Assembly (NCBI GenBank): GCA_018830285.1
Contig: JAHJSB010000061.1
Coordinates: 1 to 60,536, forward strand
DNA length: 60,536 bases
Direction of reading: 5' to 3'
Source: Alphaproteobacteria bacterium
GTDB taxonomy: Bacteria; Pseudomonadota; Alphaproteobacteria; Caulobacterales; Hyphomonadaceae
The translations under genes were made by a program, and so were the position numbers. The first letter of the stretch is position 1. Every line of letters starts with the position of its first letter. The notes beneath the pieces were generated by a model. That model was given only the letters and a program-made list of their open reading frames with translations, was not told the DNA's origin and did no database searches. Shown here piece after piece: positions 1-8,272 of this stretch.

Positions 1-201
1 AAGCTGGAGCCGATCTACGGCATCGACAAGCACCCGCTGCCCTGGCTGTCGGAAATCCTCAACGGCGTCGAGCACGCCAACTTCTTCGAACAGCGCGCCA
101 CCGAATATTCCAAGGGCGCGACCCGCGGCGACTGGCACGGCGACGACGGCGTCTGGACCAATTTCGACAAACGCAAACCGGCGGAAGTGTCCGCAGAATA
201 G
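1..201 (+). CDS. nrdB: Ribonucleotide reductase beta subunit, C-terminal end (partial)
   Basis: The window opens inside this gene; 66 codons and a TAG stop remain. The residues include a tryptophan-rich stretch followed by the motif EHANFFEQRATEYSKGA, typical of the C-terminal part of class I ribonucleotide reductase small subunits. That protein carries the diiron-tyrosyl cofactor and supplies the radical for making dNTPs in the cytoplasm. The tail after this motif is charged and flexible, as expected for the segment that docks onto the large subunit. A clear rho-independent terminator follows 27 bases after the stop, so this is the last gene of its transcript. The catalytic iron ligands lie outside the window. 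Confidence 0.85.
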   Translation, partial: KLEPIYGIDKHPLPWLSEILNGVEHANFFEQRATEYSKGATRGDWHGDDGVWTNFDKRKPAEVSAE

Positions 202-228
202 ACTGTCCCTTTCAGGCGCACAATTCCC

Positions 229-259
229 AAAGGCCCCACCGAAAGGTGCGGGCCTTTTT
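229..259 (+). terminator. Rho-independent terminator after nrdB
   Basis: A 12-base arm (AAAGGCCCCACC), a GAAA tetraloop and a near-complementary arm (GGTGCGGGCC) are followed by TTTTT. The stem is GC-rich and closed by a stable tetraloop. Confidence 0.9.
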
Positions 260-383
260 GCTGTTTGCGTGTCTCCGAAAAAGCGTCTGGTCCGGCCGGG
301 ATGGGGCATGTAAAAGGGAGTCCAACCGCAGGCCTCTCTCGGCCTGCGGGGTCAGTTTGCAGACACCAATTCGGATACGGAAG

Positions 384-1319
384 ATGCCTATCCACCGCGC
401 CCGCCAGATACCCTCAACCATCATGGCCGCCATTTTCCTGGTGGCTTGCCAGTCAGCCCGCGTGGCCCCGCCTGCGCCTGCTGTCGTCACGACAGCGCCC
501 TTCGAATTCGTTCACAACGCGATCATCATTGATGCCGCCATTGGCGACAGCGCGCCCCATCGCTTCCTGCTGGATTGCGGGGTTGATCCGTCTGTCATCG
601 ATCTGGCGCTCGCGCGGCGCCTGGGCATCGACATCGACGAGACTCAGGCGGGCGAGGCAACCGGCGCCGGCGACGGGGCAGGGCTGACCGTCATGCCGTC
701 CTCGATTCCGGGACTCGTGATCCAAGGCCGGACATTCGATCCGATTGTTGCGCTGGCTGCGGATATCAGTCCGTTCAGTTCGGCACTCGGGTTCCCGCTC
801 GCCGGAATTCTCGGCCACAGCTTTTTCGACCACCGTGTCGTCCGGATCGACTATCCGGCGCGGCAGGTCATGATCGGCACGGATGCTGGCGCGTTCGGAC
901 CGCCGGTGACGCCCGTGACACAGCGTTATGTCCTGCCGCTCAGGTTTAGTTCCGATGAAGAGCTGATCCCGGTATTCGACCTCGTGATCGAGGGTGAAAC
1001 TGTCAGCGTCACGCTCGACACCGGCTCGTCCGGCGGGCTTGAGCTTTTCCCGGCGGCGGTCACGCGACTTGGTCTGGAAGACGAAAAGGCGGCTGGCCAA
1101 TCGACCGAGGCGCTGGGCGCGCGCGGTCGACGCACGCTGACCAGAGGGGTGCTCTCGCATGTCGGCCTTGGACCCTTCACCATCGCGGAACTGCCGACCC
1201 GTTTCGGCGAGCACGGCATTACCGACGAGGCCCGCGACGGAAATGCCGGCAACCTGTTGTTCCAGGACTTCGTGCTGACGCTCGACTACGTAAATGGCGA
1301 AGTGATCTTCGAACAATAG
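384..1319 (+). CDS. Retropepsin-like aspartyl protease family lipoprotein
   Basis: The predicted protein has about 311 residues. The frame is open further upstream, but that part lies in the nrdB terminator. The ATG at 384 gives a positively charged n-region, a hydrophobic stretch and a lipobox (LVAC) near residue 22, so export and lipidation are likely. Two repeats of the aspartyl-protease fold are visible. The first has LLDCGVDPSVID, where Cys replaces the usual Thr of DTG. The second has LDTGSSGGLELF with an intact DTG. This fits the single-chain, pepsin-like retropepsin families of proteobacteria. Substrate is unknown. It faces the tonB-like gene convergently. Confidence 0.7.
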   Translation: MPIHRARQIPSTIMAAIFLVACQSARVAPPAPAVVTTAPFEFVHNAIIIDAAIGDSAPHRFLLDCGVDPSVIDLALARRLGIDIDETQAGEATGAGDGAGLTVMPSSIPGLVIQGRTFDPIVALAADISPFSSALGFPLAGILGHSFFDHRVVRIDYPARQVMIGTDAGAFGPPVTPVTQRYVLPLRFSSDEELIPVFDLVIEGETVSVTLDTGSSGGLELFPAAVTRLGLEDEKAAGQSTEALGARGRRTLTRGVLSHVGLGPFTIAELPTRFGEHGITDEARDGNAGNLLFQDFVLTLDYVNGEVIFEQ

Positions 1320-1345
1320 TCGCCGGCCAGAGCGCTCATCGCGCC

Positions 1346-1969
1346 CTATTCCGCCAGCTTGAAGTCCAGCGGGTATTCCAGTCCCGTCACGCTCACGAAC
1401 CGGCCGTCGACCAGTTGCGGGGCGAACTCGGCCTTCAGGACCGACCGTTCGGCTTCGCTCTTGAACACGGGGTCGGTGCACGTGGCCGAAACCTTGTAGG
1501 GCTTGCCGCGCGGATCAATCGCGAAGGCGACACTGCACGAACCTGAAATCCCCCGCGTTGCCGCCTGGCTCGGATAGACCGGCAGGGGCGGGCGGATCAC
1601 CTGGTAGCCGCGCGACGACACGACAACCGGCGCAATCGTCGGCATTGTCACATGCGTTGGCAGTGATGTCGGGCCGCCGCCGGAAATACGGATGACGGGC
1701 AGGTCGATCGTGGCCTGCGTTGTCGAGATCTGAGGTGGCGGAGGCGGTTTGATGGCGGCGTCCAGTGGTTGTGGTTTCGGCCGCTTGCGGATTTCATCGA
1801 GAGTGTCCGGCAGCTGCGGCGTGATCGCGTCGAGGATGCGCGGCGGCGTCTTCACCAGCGTCACTTCCTTCACATCGATCAGCGAACTCATCAGCAGGAA
1901 CAGGCCGTAGGCCACCGGCAGGGCCAGCAGGGCGGCGGTCGGGGCGCGAGAGACGGGTGTGTTCAGCAT
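1346..1969 (-). CDS. TonB-family energy transducer protein
   Basis: 207 residues with one N-terminal transmembrane segment (about residues 11-28), a proline/lysine-rich periplasmic linker (RKRPKPQPLDAAIKPPPPP) and a C-terminal TonB-like domain containing RPPLPVYPSQAATRGISG and a C-terminal strand. TonB proteins span the periplasm and pass proton-motive energy from ExbB/ExbD to outer-membrane receptors. exbB and exbD are not next to it. The TonB-dependent receptor at 14113-16977 is a possible but unproven client. An inverted repeat lies about 47 bases upstream of the start and could be an operator. Confidence 0.8.
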   Translation of the reverse strand: MLNTPVSRAPTAALLALPVAYGLFLLMSSLIDVKEVTLVKTPPRILDAITPQLPDTLDEIRKRPKPQPLDAAIKPPPPPQISTTQATIDLPVIRISGGGPTSLPTHVTMPTIAPVVVSSRGYQVIRPPLPVYPSQAATRGISGSCSVAFAIDPRGKPYKVSATCTDPVFKSEAERSVLKAEFAPQLVDGRFVSVTGLEYPLDFKLAE

Positions 1970-2015
1970 GCGTATTTCCTCCGATTGACAGCAGGCCGGC
2001 TTTCCGGTCCTGTGA

Positions 2016-2032
2016 TGTGATAATATATCACA
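2016..2032. promoter_or_regulatory. Inverted repeat TGTGAT-N5-ATCACA upstream of tonB-like gene
   Basis: The 17-base near-palindrome TGTGATAATATATCACA stands out as AT-rich in a GC-rich context, 47 bases ahead of the tonB-like start. Position and symmetry fit an operator for a dimeric repressor or activator. No regulator gene is adjacent, so the binding protein is unknown. Confidence 0.5.
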
Positions 2033-2164
2033 ATGGGATTTTGTAAATCCCGGACCCGGCGCCCGGCATCCGGGCGGTCGTCACGCTTGAGAGGCAGGGG
2101 CAAGTGAGGGGCCGCCCGTGGCCGTGGGCGACCCCTCCAACGCACAAGACCGGGAGGAAATGGC

Positions 2165-2515
2165 CTAGCGTTGTTCGGCGACGGCGAGGATCATTGTGCC
2201 CTGGCTGGCGAATACGCCTGCCGTTTCGAGGCCTTCAAGCGCCTGCTGTTCCCGGATCTTCGAAACAGCGGACGTGACGATGCTGCTGACGCATTTGCGG
2301 TCGGTATAGTTGCCGCCGAAAACAGGGACATAGGTCGTGCAGGCGTCTTTTGCCTGGTCGGTGATGGCATCCAGGACGTCGGCAGCGCCGGCCTTGGTTG
2401 CCAGCATGTCCTTGTCATAAGCGATGCTCACGGTGATGGGAGTCGTCTCCCCGGCGACGGCTAGCGGAGACAGGATCACGACCGCGGCCATGATCGATAC
2501 AATGGGTTTCAACAT
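2165..2515 (-). CDS. UrcA family secreted protein
   Basis: 116 residues. An N-terminal signal peptide (MLKPIVSIMAAVVILSPLAVAG) is followed by a small helical domain with two cysteines (near DACTTYVP and DRKCVSS) and an alanine-rich helix. This spacing is characteristic of the UrcA family, which is common in sphingomonads, Caulobacterales and Hyphomonadaceae, often beside outer-membrane receptor genes. Function is not established. It lies behind the tonB-like gene on the same strand, with 195 bases between them, so it is probably a separate transcript. Confidence 0.7.
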   Translation of the reverse strand: MLKPIVSIMAAVVILSPLAVAGETTPITVSIAYDKDMLATKAGAADVLDAITDQAKDACTTYVPVFGGNYTDRKCVSSIVTSAVSKIREQQALEGLETAGVFASQGTMILAVAEQR

Positions 2516-2888
2516 GGGATAGCCCTTCAGAAGTTAGCGCCGGAACATTCCGGCTGGAAACTCCCCCCGCAGCTGAGCCTTGTGATCGCTGTTCCCCGTA
2601 ATGCGCCTCTCGGAACATTGGCCAACCGGGAACAGCCAACTCATGCTGCACTGCAATAATGTTCTCGCAGGCGCAGCATGGCAACGGTCGTTTTGCGAAT
2701 TTTCGGTCATAGCTGCGTGCTGCAGGGCTTTCGCCTGATAAGCGAGCGTGCTTGCCCGATCATTGGTCTGAAACAGGTCGGAAAATCAGGAAAATGTCAG
2801 GACTGCCATGCATTTATGACACAGCCAGATGCCGATACCGTACCGGTTCTATTGCATTAATCCAAATAATTACAGCGTATTGGGGGAA
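2516..2888. other. Intergenic region upstream of urcA-like gene
   Basis: This 373-base stretch has no convincing gene. It holds a perfect short hairpin (GCCGGAA, 2-base loop, TTCCGGC at 2539-2554) in the leader of the urcA-like gene, which could affect its expression. The right half (about 2660-2880) is more AT-rich than the neighbourhood. A 60-codon ORF here does not look coding. Confidence 0.4.
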
Positions 2889-3293
2889 TCATCCGCGACC
2901 TTTGGGGAAATGCTGCACATTATCGGGCACGACCACCCAGTCATGTCGCGATTGCTCCCAGACAGACCGGTCCGGCCCGCCAAAGCCCGGATCGGCAAAA
3001 TTGCCAACCGCCACGCCCACGCCGTCCGGGTGCTTCTCGGCGATCCAGTACAGCGTCGATCCGCAGGTCGGGCAGAAATGATGGGTGAAGCGGCGCCCTT
3101 CGTCGGTCGTGCGCGTGAACGCCGTCGTCTTGCCGCTGATGGTCACCTGGCTCTTCGGGAAATAAGCGCCGATGCCGAACACGGATCCGGACCGCTTCTG
3201 GCAGTCGAGACAATGGCACATCACCACCCCCGTCGGCTCCCCTGTCACCACAACCTCCACGGCGCCGCACGCGCACCGGGCCACATCTGTCAT
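2889..3293 (-). CDS. GFA family protein (glutathione-dependent formaldehyde-activating-like)
   Basis: 134 residues. The zinc-binding cysteine pattern of the GFA/CENP-V fold is visible: CACG near the N-terminus, MCHCLDCQKRSGS around residues 25-37, and FCPTCGSTLYW around residues 73-83. Members are small cytoplasmic zinc proteins; some bind glutathione and handle formaldehyde, but most are uncharacterised. The domain fills nearly the whole protein. The gene stands alone between unrelated neighbours. Confidence 0.85.
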   Translation of the reverse strand: MTDVARCACGAVEVVVTGEPTGVVMCHCLDCQKRSGSVFGIGAYFPKSQVTISGKTTAFTRTTDEGRRFTHHFCPTCGSTLYWIAEKHPDGVGVAVGNFADPGFGGPDRSVWEQSRHDWVVVPDNVQHFPKGRG

Positions 3294-3405
3294 CGCGCTT
3301 GTCCCTTGATTCTGAACATCCGAATCCTAGCACAGGCGGGGCGATCCGGGCAGGGCCCGCGCGACGTGTCCCCCTCCCGGCAGGGTGTGGCAGGATAGGG
3401 CCATC

Positions 3406-4035
3406 ATGTTCCAGCCCGACCAAGCCCTGCGCAGCCTGATCCTCGTCTCCTGGAGACGGGCCGACTACTACGTGCACGAACTGGTGACCGGCCTGCGCCT
3501 CGGCCTCACCGGCTGCAGGCACTTCCTGAAACGCCCCGAACGCGTTCGCCTGCGCCGACGCTCGTGCGTCTCGAAACTCTGACACGTCGCATGCTCGTCC
3601 TCTTCGTTCTTGAATGTCCTTTGCCATGCGTGACAGTGCGGGCAGGGCGGGCGGCGCCTGGCCGGCCTCCGTCGCGCACCGCCCCCACGCCGCACCCCGC
3701 GGACACTCCGTCCACGTCTTCTCTATCTCGACCAGCCCTTGCCGCCGACAGACCCCGGCGAGTTCCCGCCGCGCCCTGACGACCTGGTGCCTGCCACGCC
3801 GCTGGAACGCCGGGCCCGCGCCCTGAAGGCCCTGTTCGACGATCCGGCCCCCCACATCACCCGCATGACCCGGCGTCTCGCCCGCGACCGCCCCATCCCC
3901 ACCCGTCGGCGTCCCGTGGCAGACCGTCTTCCGCCCGCCGCGCGCACCCGTCGGCAGGACGCGACCGAACGCGACGCCGCTCTCGAAATCCACCGCACGG
4001 CCTGCCTGACGCTCGCCCATTTCGACACGTCCTGA
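3406..4035 (+). pseudogene. Arg/Pro-rich hypothetical gene, probably frameshifted
   Basis: No single frame covers this interval, but each part looks coding in turn. Frame of 3406-3582 starts MFQPDQALRSLILVSWRRAD and ends in an Arg-rich tail. A second frame then reads LETLTRRMLVLFVLECPLP followed by a Pro/Arg-rich linker (about 3540-3680). A third frame reads RPRLLYLDQPLPP and then LERRARALKALFDDPAPHIT through to a TGA at 4035. The GC-rich third codon positions support coding in each part. My reading is one alphaproteobacterial membrane-anchored hypothetical protein split by one or two indels, either real decay or sequencing error. The last part alone could start at a TTG at 3739. Confidence 0.4.
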
Positions 4036-4058
4036 CCTGCCATGGATTTCACCAATCG

Positions 4059-4080
4059 CAGTGCCGGCAGGCTTTTTTTT
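4059..4080 (+). terminator. Weak hairpin plus T-run
   Basis: A short GC hairpin (around TGCCGGCAGGC) is followed by TTTTTTTT at 4073-4080. The stem is weak but the T-run is long. It would end transcription of the preceding hypothetical gene just before the Fur-box-like site. Confidence 0.35.
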
Positions 4081-4081
4081 A

Positions 4082-4100
4082 GCAATTGAGAATCATTCGC
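4082..4100. promoter_or_regulatory. Fur-box-like operator upstream of DUF2061 gene
   Basis: The 19-mer GCAATTGAGAATCATTCGC matches the classical Fur consensus GATAATGATAATCATTATC at 13 of 19 positions, including the core AGAATCATT. It ends 34 bases before the start codon of the DUF2061 gene, where a repressor would overlap the promoter. Iron-dependent repression is inferred. Confidence 0.6.
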
Positions 4101-4134
4101 ACTACATGACTTGGTGTCCAACCGGAGTCCCGCC

Positions 4135-4338
4135 ATGCCGCGCACCTTGCTGAAAACCTGCACCTACAGCCTGATGCACCTGACGGTCGCCGTCACGGTG
4201 GCCTACGTGCTGACCCATGACTGGCGCATCGCCCTCGGCGTCGGCGTGATCGAGCCTATGGCCCAGACCGTCGCCTGCACGTTCCGCGAACGCCTGTGGA
4301 ACCGGGCCGGGGCGCTGGTTCCTGCCCGCGCCAATTGA
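4135..4338 (+). CDS. DUF2061 family small membrane protein
   Basis: 67 residues. The ATG at 4135 is preferred over an upstream start because the family begins with the KTCTYSLMHLTVAVTVAYVLT segment. The protein has two hydrophobic helices with the family motif DWRIALGVGVIEPMAQTVA between and within them, and ends with an ERLWNR motif. It is probably an inner-membrane protein. Function is unknown in the family. The Fur-box-like sequence upstream suggests that iron limitation induces it. Confidence 0.75.
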   Translation: MPRTLLKTCTYSLMHLTVAVTVAYVLTHDWRIALGVGVIEPMAQTVACTFRERLWNRAGALVPARAN

Positions 4339-4368
4339 CGCGCCGTGTCATTTCCGGCATCTGGCTGC

Positions 4369-5820
4369 ATGACGAAACTCACCACACCCGAAGCCGTTGT
4401 TGACGCCCTTGAGGCGCTCTACAGCGATGCCGTCGAGGCCCTCTCCGGCGCCCTTGATCTCTACCTTCACAAAGGTACCCCGCCTGATACGAACCTGCGT
4501 GATAGCGGGGCCTTCTGCTATCCGCAGATCCGCCTCATCTATGACCCAGACGGCCCGCCGCCGCCGATCAGTCGCGCCTTCGGCAAGATGTCCGAGGCGG
4601 GGACCTATATTTCCAGCTTCACAAGGCCCGATTTCTTCCGCGCCTACCTGATCGAACAGCTGACCCCGCTGATGCGCGACTACGAGATCGACGTCATCGT
4701 CGAGCGTTCGACCCAGGAAATTCCCTATGCCTATGTCTGGGAACAGGCCCAGGCCGAGGGCCTCGACGAGATTTCCCCCGCCGAGCTCGCCCGCTGGTTC
4801 CCCAGCCCCAAGCTTGCCGATATCGGTGACGAAGTGGCCGACGGCGAACTCTACGAACCCTACGAAACCCACCCGCTCGCCCTTTTCGACGCCCCCCGCG
4901 TCGACCTCTCGCTGAAGCGGCTCCAGCACTATACTGGTACGCCGGTTGAGCATTTCCAGGACTATGTCCTGTTCACCAATTACCACCGCTATGTCGATGC
5001 CTTCTGCGACTGGGCGCTCGAACAGATCGGTGCAGACAATCACTACACCTCGCTGTCGGTCCCCGGCGGCCTGGAAGTGTCCAGCGTCACCGGCACCTCG
5101 CGCGCCGACATCGACGCTGCCCCTTGGCGCCGGTTCCAGATGCCCGCCTATCACCTGCGCGCCCCGAACGGGGCCGGCATCACACTGGTCAATATCGGCG
5201 TCGGTCCGTCCAACGCCAAGACGATCACGGACCATCTTGCCGTCCTGCGCCCGCAGGTCTGGATCATGGTCGGCCATTGCGGCGGCCTGCGCCACAGCCA
5301 GTCCATCGGCGACTATGTCCTCGCCCATGCCTACCTGCGCGAAGACCATGTGCTCGACGCTGTCCTGCCGCCGGAAATCCCGGTCCCGGCTCTCGCCGAA
5401 GTCCAGGTCGCGCTACAGGAAGCCGCCGCCCGCGTCACCGGCGAGACCGGCGACGCCCTCAAGCGCCGCCTGCGCACTGGCACGGTTGTGACGACGGATG
5501 ACCGCAATTGGGAACTGCGCTTCACCGCCACCGCAAGGCGGTTCAACAAGTCGCGCGCCATCGCCATCGACATGGAAAGCGCCACCATCGCCGCCAATGG
5601 GTTCCGCCTCCGCGTCCCCTACGGCGTCCTCCTCTGCGTGTCCGATAAGCCGCTCCACGGCGAGATCAAGCTTCCCGGCGCTGCCAACCGCTTCTATGAA
5701 CGCGCCATCGGCGAGCACATCCGCATCGGCATCGAAACCCTCGAAATGCTCGCCGCCGACAAGGGCGCCAAACTCCACAGCCGCAAACTCCGCGCCTTCG
5801 ACGAACCGCCGTTCAGGTAG
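4369..5820 (+). CDS. amn: AMP nucleosidase
   Basis: 483 residues, close to the E. coli enzyme (484). It hydrolyses AMP to adenine and ribose 5-phosphate in the cytoplasm and so tunes adenylate pools. The N-terminal regulatory region (about residues 1-190) precedes a nucleoside-phosphorylase-type catalytic domain with the conserved GPSNAKTITDHLAVLRP, IMVGHCGGLRHSQ and the C-terminal AIDMESATIAANG, where the Glu of the ME pair sits in the ribose site, followed by VSDKPLHGEIKLPG. The ATG at 4369 is chosen because the preceding in-frame GTG adds only eight unconserved residues. Its 3' end overlaps the convergent cytochrome gene by eight bases. Confidence 0.93.
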   Translation: MTKLTTPEAVVDALEALYSDAVEALSGALDLYLHKGTPPDTNLRDSGAFCYPQIRLIYDPDGPPPPISRAFGKMSEAGTYISSFTRPDFFRAYLIEQLTPLMRDYEIDVIVERSTQEIPYAYVWEQAQAEGLDEISPAELARWFPSPKLADIGDEVADGELYEPYETHPLALFDAPRVDLSLKRLQHYTGTPVEHFQDYVLFTNYHRYVDAFCDWALEQIGADNHYTSLSVPGGLEVSSVTGTSRADIDAAPWRRFQMPAYHLRAPNGAGITLVNIGVGPSNAKTITDHLAVLRPQVWIMVGHCGGLRHSQSIGDYVLAHAYLREDHVLDAVLPPEIPVPALAEVQVALQEAAARVTGETGDALKRRLRTGTVVTTDDRNWELRFTATARRFNKSRAIAIDMESATIAANGFRLRVPYGVLLCVSDKPLHGEIKLPGAANRFYERAIGEHIRIGIETLEMLAADKGAKLHSRKLRAFDEPPFR

Positions 5821-6397
5821 CGGGTGGCTTGGGCTTCGTACCACGCGGCAGGAACAGCATGAACTTCGCTAGCGGACGCTTGAACAGGATGAGATAGGAA
5901 ACGTGCAGGCCGACAAACGGGAGCAGCAGGTTCGCGGACAGTTCGTGCACTTCCGATAGCGGGCCTTCGTCGCCTTCGCGTTCCCCTTCGTCATCGTCGT
6001 GATCGCGGGCGCGTACCCGTTCAGCCTGTTCACCGGCAAACGTGGGGGATGCCGCCAGATCGGCCGACAGGAAAGGCAGCGACCTGCCGCCATCCATGAC
6101 GACGCCGGTTCCTGTGGCTGTCACGAGGGTGAGGGCGATGCCCAGCATGAGGGTGCGGCTGATGGCAGGATGTGTGGCTGCACCTTTCAGTTTCAGGCCG
6201 GAGAAGTCGGGATAGAAACGCGTCAGCCCGAACTGGCGCTCGCCGCCGATGGCCCACGCAAGACGCGCCACTATGACCAGGGCGACGCCATAGCCTAGCC
6301 AGGCATGGGCGGGAAAAACTTCACCGGTGAGGTAAGCGAGGATCGCCAGAATGGCGAGCGTCGCATGATAGAGTCGTACGCGGCTCATCACGTTCAT
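5813..6397 (-). CDS. Cytochrome b/b6-type (b561-like) membrane protein
   Basis: 194 residues from the ATG at 6397, which has an AAAGG-type ribosome site; an in-frame GTG three codons upstream is less likely. About four hydrophobic segments are visible. Histidines suited to haem ligation occur in RLYHATLAILA (helix 1), in the second helix region and in LPFVGLHVSYLILF near the C-terminus. Between helices 3 and 4 lies a very acidic insert (RDHDDDEGEREGDEG). The family carries electrons from the quinone pool or a dehydrogenase to a partner. No partner gene is adjacent. Confidence 0.75.
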   Translation of the reverse strand: MNVMSRVRLYHATLAILAILAYLTGEVFPAHAWLGYGVALVIVARLAWAIGGERQFGLTRFYPDFSGLKLKGAATHPAISRTLMLGIALTLVTATGTGVVMDGGRSLPFLSADLAASPTFAGEQAERVRARDHDDDEGEREGDEGPLSEVHELSANLLLPFVGLHVSYLILFKRPLAKFMLFLPRGTKPKPPAT

Positions 6398-6527
6398 CGC
6401 AGGCACCTTTCATCCTGAAGGGACGGCACTGCGCTAGATTGCGACGTTCGGAACGTCTATACGTAGTGCCCCCATCCAGTCTGTCAGTGGGAGGATTTAA
6501 CTTGCATCGAGTTTGGCGAGTTTGCGA

Positions 6528-7409
6528 TCAAGCCGCGGCCAGTGCCTCCGGCGTTATAATCGCCTTCGCCTCGTCTGACAGCAGCGCGATCAGCTCCCGA
6601 TCTCCCAGCGTCTGCAGGTAGCCCACAAAGTCGCGTCCGCTACCTTCCTTCGCGCCTGTCACCACGATCCGGTCGACCAAAGCCACGAAGTCATCAAGGT
6701 CGTCCTTGAAGAAGATGTCGCGCATGAACGGATAGCGGCCCTTGTAGCAGCCGATCACGACCCATCGCCAGAACAGCAGCACGTCGCGGTCGTGCAGCAC
6801 GCCGGTCTCGATTGCCCGCATGATACGCCGGATCCAGCCGAGATAGCGCTGCAGGGCCGAGACGCTGACTTCGGCATTCTTGCCCACCACGCCCGACGTG
6901 TCCACAAAGGCCACGGTGCGCTCGCCTTCACGGTATTTCCAGTCCCGGTCGGTGCCCGCCCGCCACTGGGTGTTGCGGTCAAGCACGCTGATCAGGCGCA
7001 CCCGCAGCGGCTTGCCGTCGGCGCCAAAATCCACGACGCCCTCGGATTCGAGCACGTCGAGGATCTGCTCATCGAGGTCCGTTGTCAGCTGCAGGCGCGC
7101 CATGGACAGCTGTTGTTCGGTCTGTTTCTGCTGGTTGCGCATCACCACGAGATAGGCGAACGAGGCGACCCACGCGGTGCCCATCGCCGTGATGCCATAG
7201 TTCAGGATCGAAAAGGATATCTGCTCGCGCGAGTCCGGCTCGAATGAGGCCATCGCCGCGACGCGCCTGTCCGGCCAGGTCAGCTCCAGAAAGGCATGGA
7301 AGAGGTCATTAGTCAGGCCGCTGAGCACGGCCGCGCCGAGTACGATGAAGATGAAGGTGATGAGCGCCAGGAGGCCAATCGCCATCCAGCGAAGAATCCA
7401 TTCCGGCAT
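6528..7409 (-). CDS. Hypothetical inner-membrane protein
   Basis: 293 residues. Two N-terminal hydrophobic segments are seen (about residues 8-32 and 70-90, the second ending MRNQQKQTEQ), followed by a long soluble part of about 200 residues without a motif I recognise. That part includes a charged helical region and LLFWRWVVIGCYKGRYPF near residue 215. I see no known catalytic motif. It stands between convergent and codirectional unrelated genes; function unknown. Confidence 0.65.
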   Translation of the reverse strand: MPEWILRWMAIGLLALITFIFIVLGAAVLSGLTNDLFHAFLELTWPDRRVAAMASFEPDSREQISFSILNYGITAMGTAWVASFAYLVVMRNQQKQTEQQLSMARLQLTTDLDEQILDVLESEGVVDFGADGKPLRVRLISVLDRNTQWRAGTDRDWKYREGERTVAFVDTSGVVGKNAEVSVSALQRYLGWIRRIMRAIETGVLHDRDVLLFWRWVVIGCYKGRYPFMRDIFFKDDLDDFVALVDRIVVTGAKEGSGRDFVGYLQTLGDRELIALLSDEAKAIITPEALAAA

Positions 7410-7491
7410 ATGGGGCCCCCTGCAGTCCGCGTTCCTGTTCCACGCAGGGAAGTTTCAGGGGAAAAAGCCATGGAGACAACCCGGAATCAAA

Positions 7492-7517
7492 GCGGGCGCC
7501 CCCGAAAGAGCGCCCGC
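7492..7517 (-). terminator. Hairpin terminator after SYLF gene
   Basis: Arms GCGGGCGC and GCGCCCGC with a 10-base loop. On the minus strand the stem is followed by TTTGATTCC, a weak T-run. It lies 25 bases after the stop of the SYLF gene. Confidence 0.6.
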
Positions 7518-7542
7518 CGTCGTCTTGGTTCTTGGTGGAATG

Positions 7543-8109
7543 TTATTTCGCGTCGAGCTTGGTAATCTTCGTACCTTCGATGCTGACACCGGCCATCAGG
7601 CCTTTCTGGTCGAAGATGAACGCATAGGCGTCTTCCTTCAGTGTCGAGGTCGAGAGGTTCTCGGCGATACCAGCATTGACCAGCACGACTGTCGGGCCAA
7701 CGCCGATTTCCCAGCCATCGGAATCCTCGACATATTTCACGGCGTCATCATTCATCAGGAACACGGCATAGCCATACTGCTGGGCGCCGATTTGCAGGCC
7801 CCACGAGCCGGTGAACGTGCTGTAATAGTCCTGCACGGCGCCGCCCTTGCGCATTTCGCCTTCACCATAAGCGCCGCCAACACCAAGGCCGGCCTTGACG
7901 ATCGACGGGAAGATCAGCACGGCGCGTGATTTCGCGGCAATGGCCTTGGCGGCTGAGTTGTCAGCGGTCAGGCGGTTGAGCGCCTGCGTGCTCTGCGAAT
8001 CGATATCCGCGCGGCTGACTTCGTCCGGCATGCTTGTGCATGCGGTGGTCAGGACCGGCGTGCCAACAACGAGGCAGGCGGCGAGCAGGGCGGAACGGAA
8101 TGTGGCCAT
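7543..8109 (-). CDS. SYLF/YSC84-domain lipoprotein
   Basis: 188 residues with a signal peptide and lipobox (LTTAC near residue 24). The SYLF domain follows, with its usual start AKSRAVLIFPSIVKAGLGVGG and GWGLQIGAQQYGYAVFLM-like core (here GSWGLQIGAQQYGYAVFLM), and ends with IEGTKITKLDAK. SYLF domains bind phosphoinositides in eukaryotes; bacterial forms are small exported or outer-membrane-attached proteins of unclear role. The domain occupies almost the full mature protein. The gene is monocistronic, closed by a hairpin. Confidence 0.85.
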   Translation of the reverse strand: MATFRSALLAACLVVGTPVLTTACTSMPDEVSRADIDSQSTQALNRLTADNSAAKAIAAKSRAVLIFPSIVKAGLGVGGAYGEGEMRKGGAVQDYYSTFTGSWGLQIGAQQYGYAVFLMNDDAVKYVEDSDGWEIGVGPTVVLVNAGIAENLSTSTLKEDAYAFIFDQKGLMAGVSIEGTKITKLDAK

Positions 8110-8272
8110 AGGGAGACTCCTGTTTAGGTGAATTATATTGCGTCTGCCTCAACGCAGGAAGTCACAATTCGTTCCTCACCGGCGTGATTCAGGTCAAGGA
8201 CGGGGCGGCTCGTCCGCAGGTGCCAGCCATTCGCTCTGGACGGGCCCGCTATCCCGCGCTAGCTGCTTATAT

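Noticed and set aside
246..383. Upstream extension of the retropepsin-like ORF
   Set aside because: It begins inside the nrdB terminator and breaks the lipoprotein signal; ATG at 384 is better.
453..1481. Long minus-strand ORF opposite the retropepsin-like gene
   Set aside because: Arg-rich shadow of the plus-strand coding frame, no motif.
4348..5349. Long minus-strand ORF within amn
   Set aside because: GC-rich shadow; amn is a clear, complete gene on the other strand.
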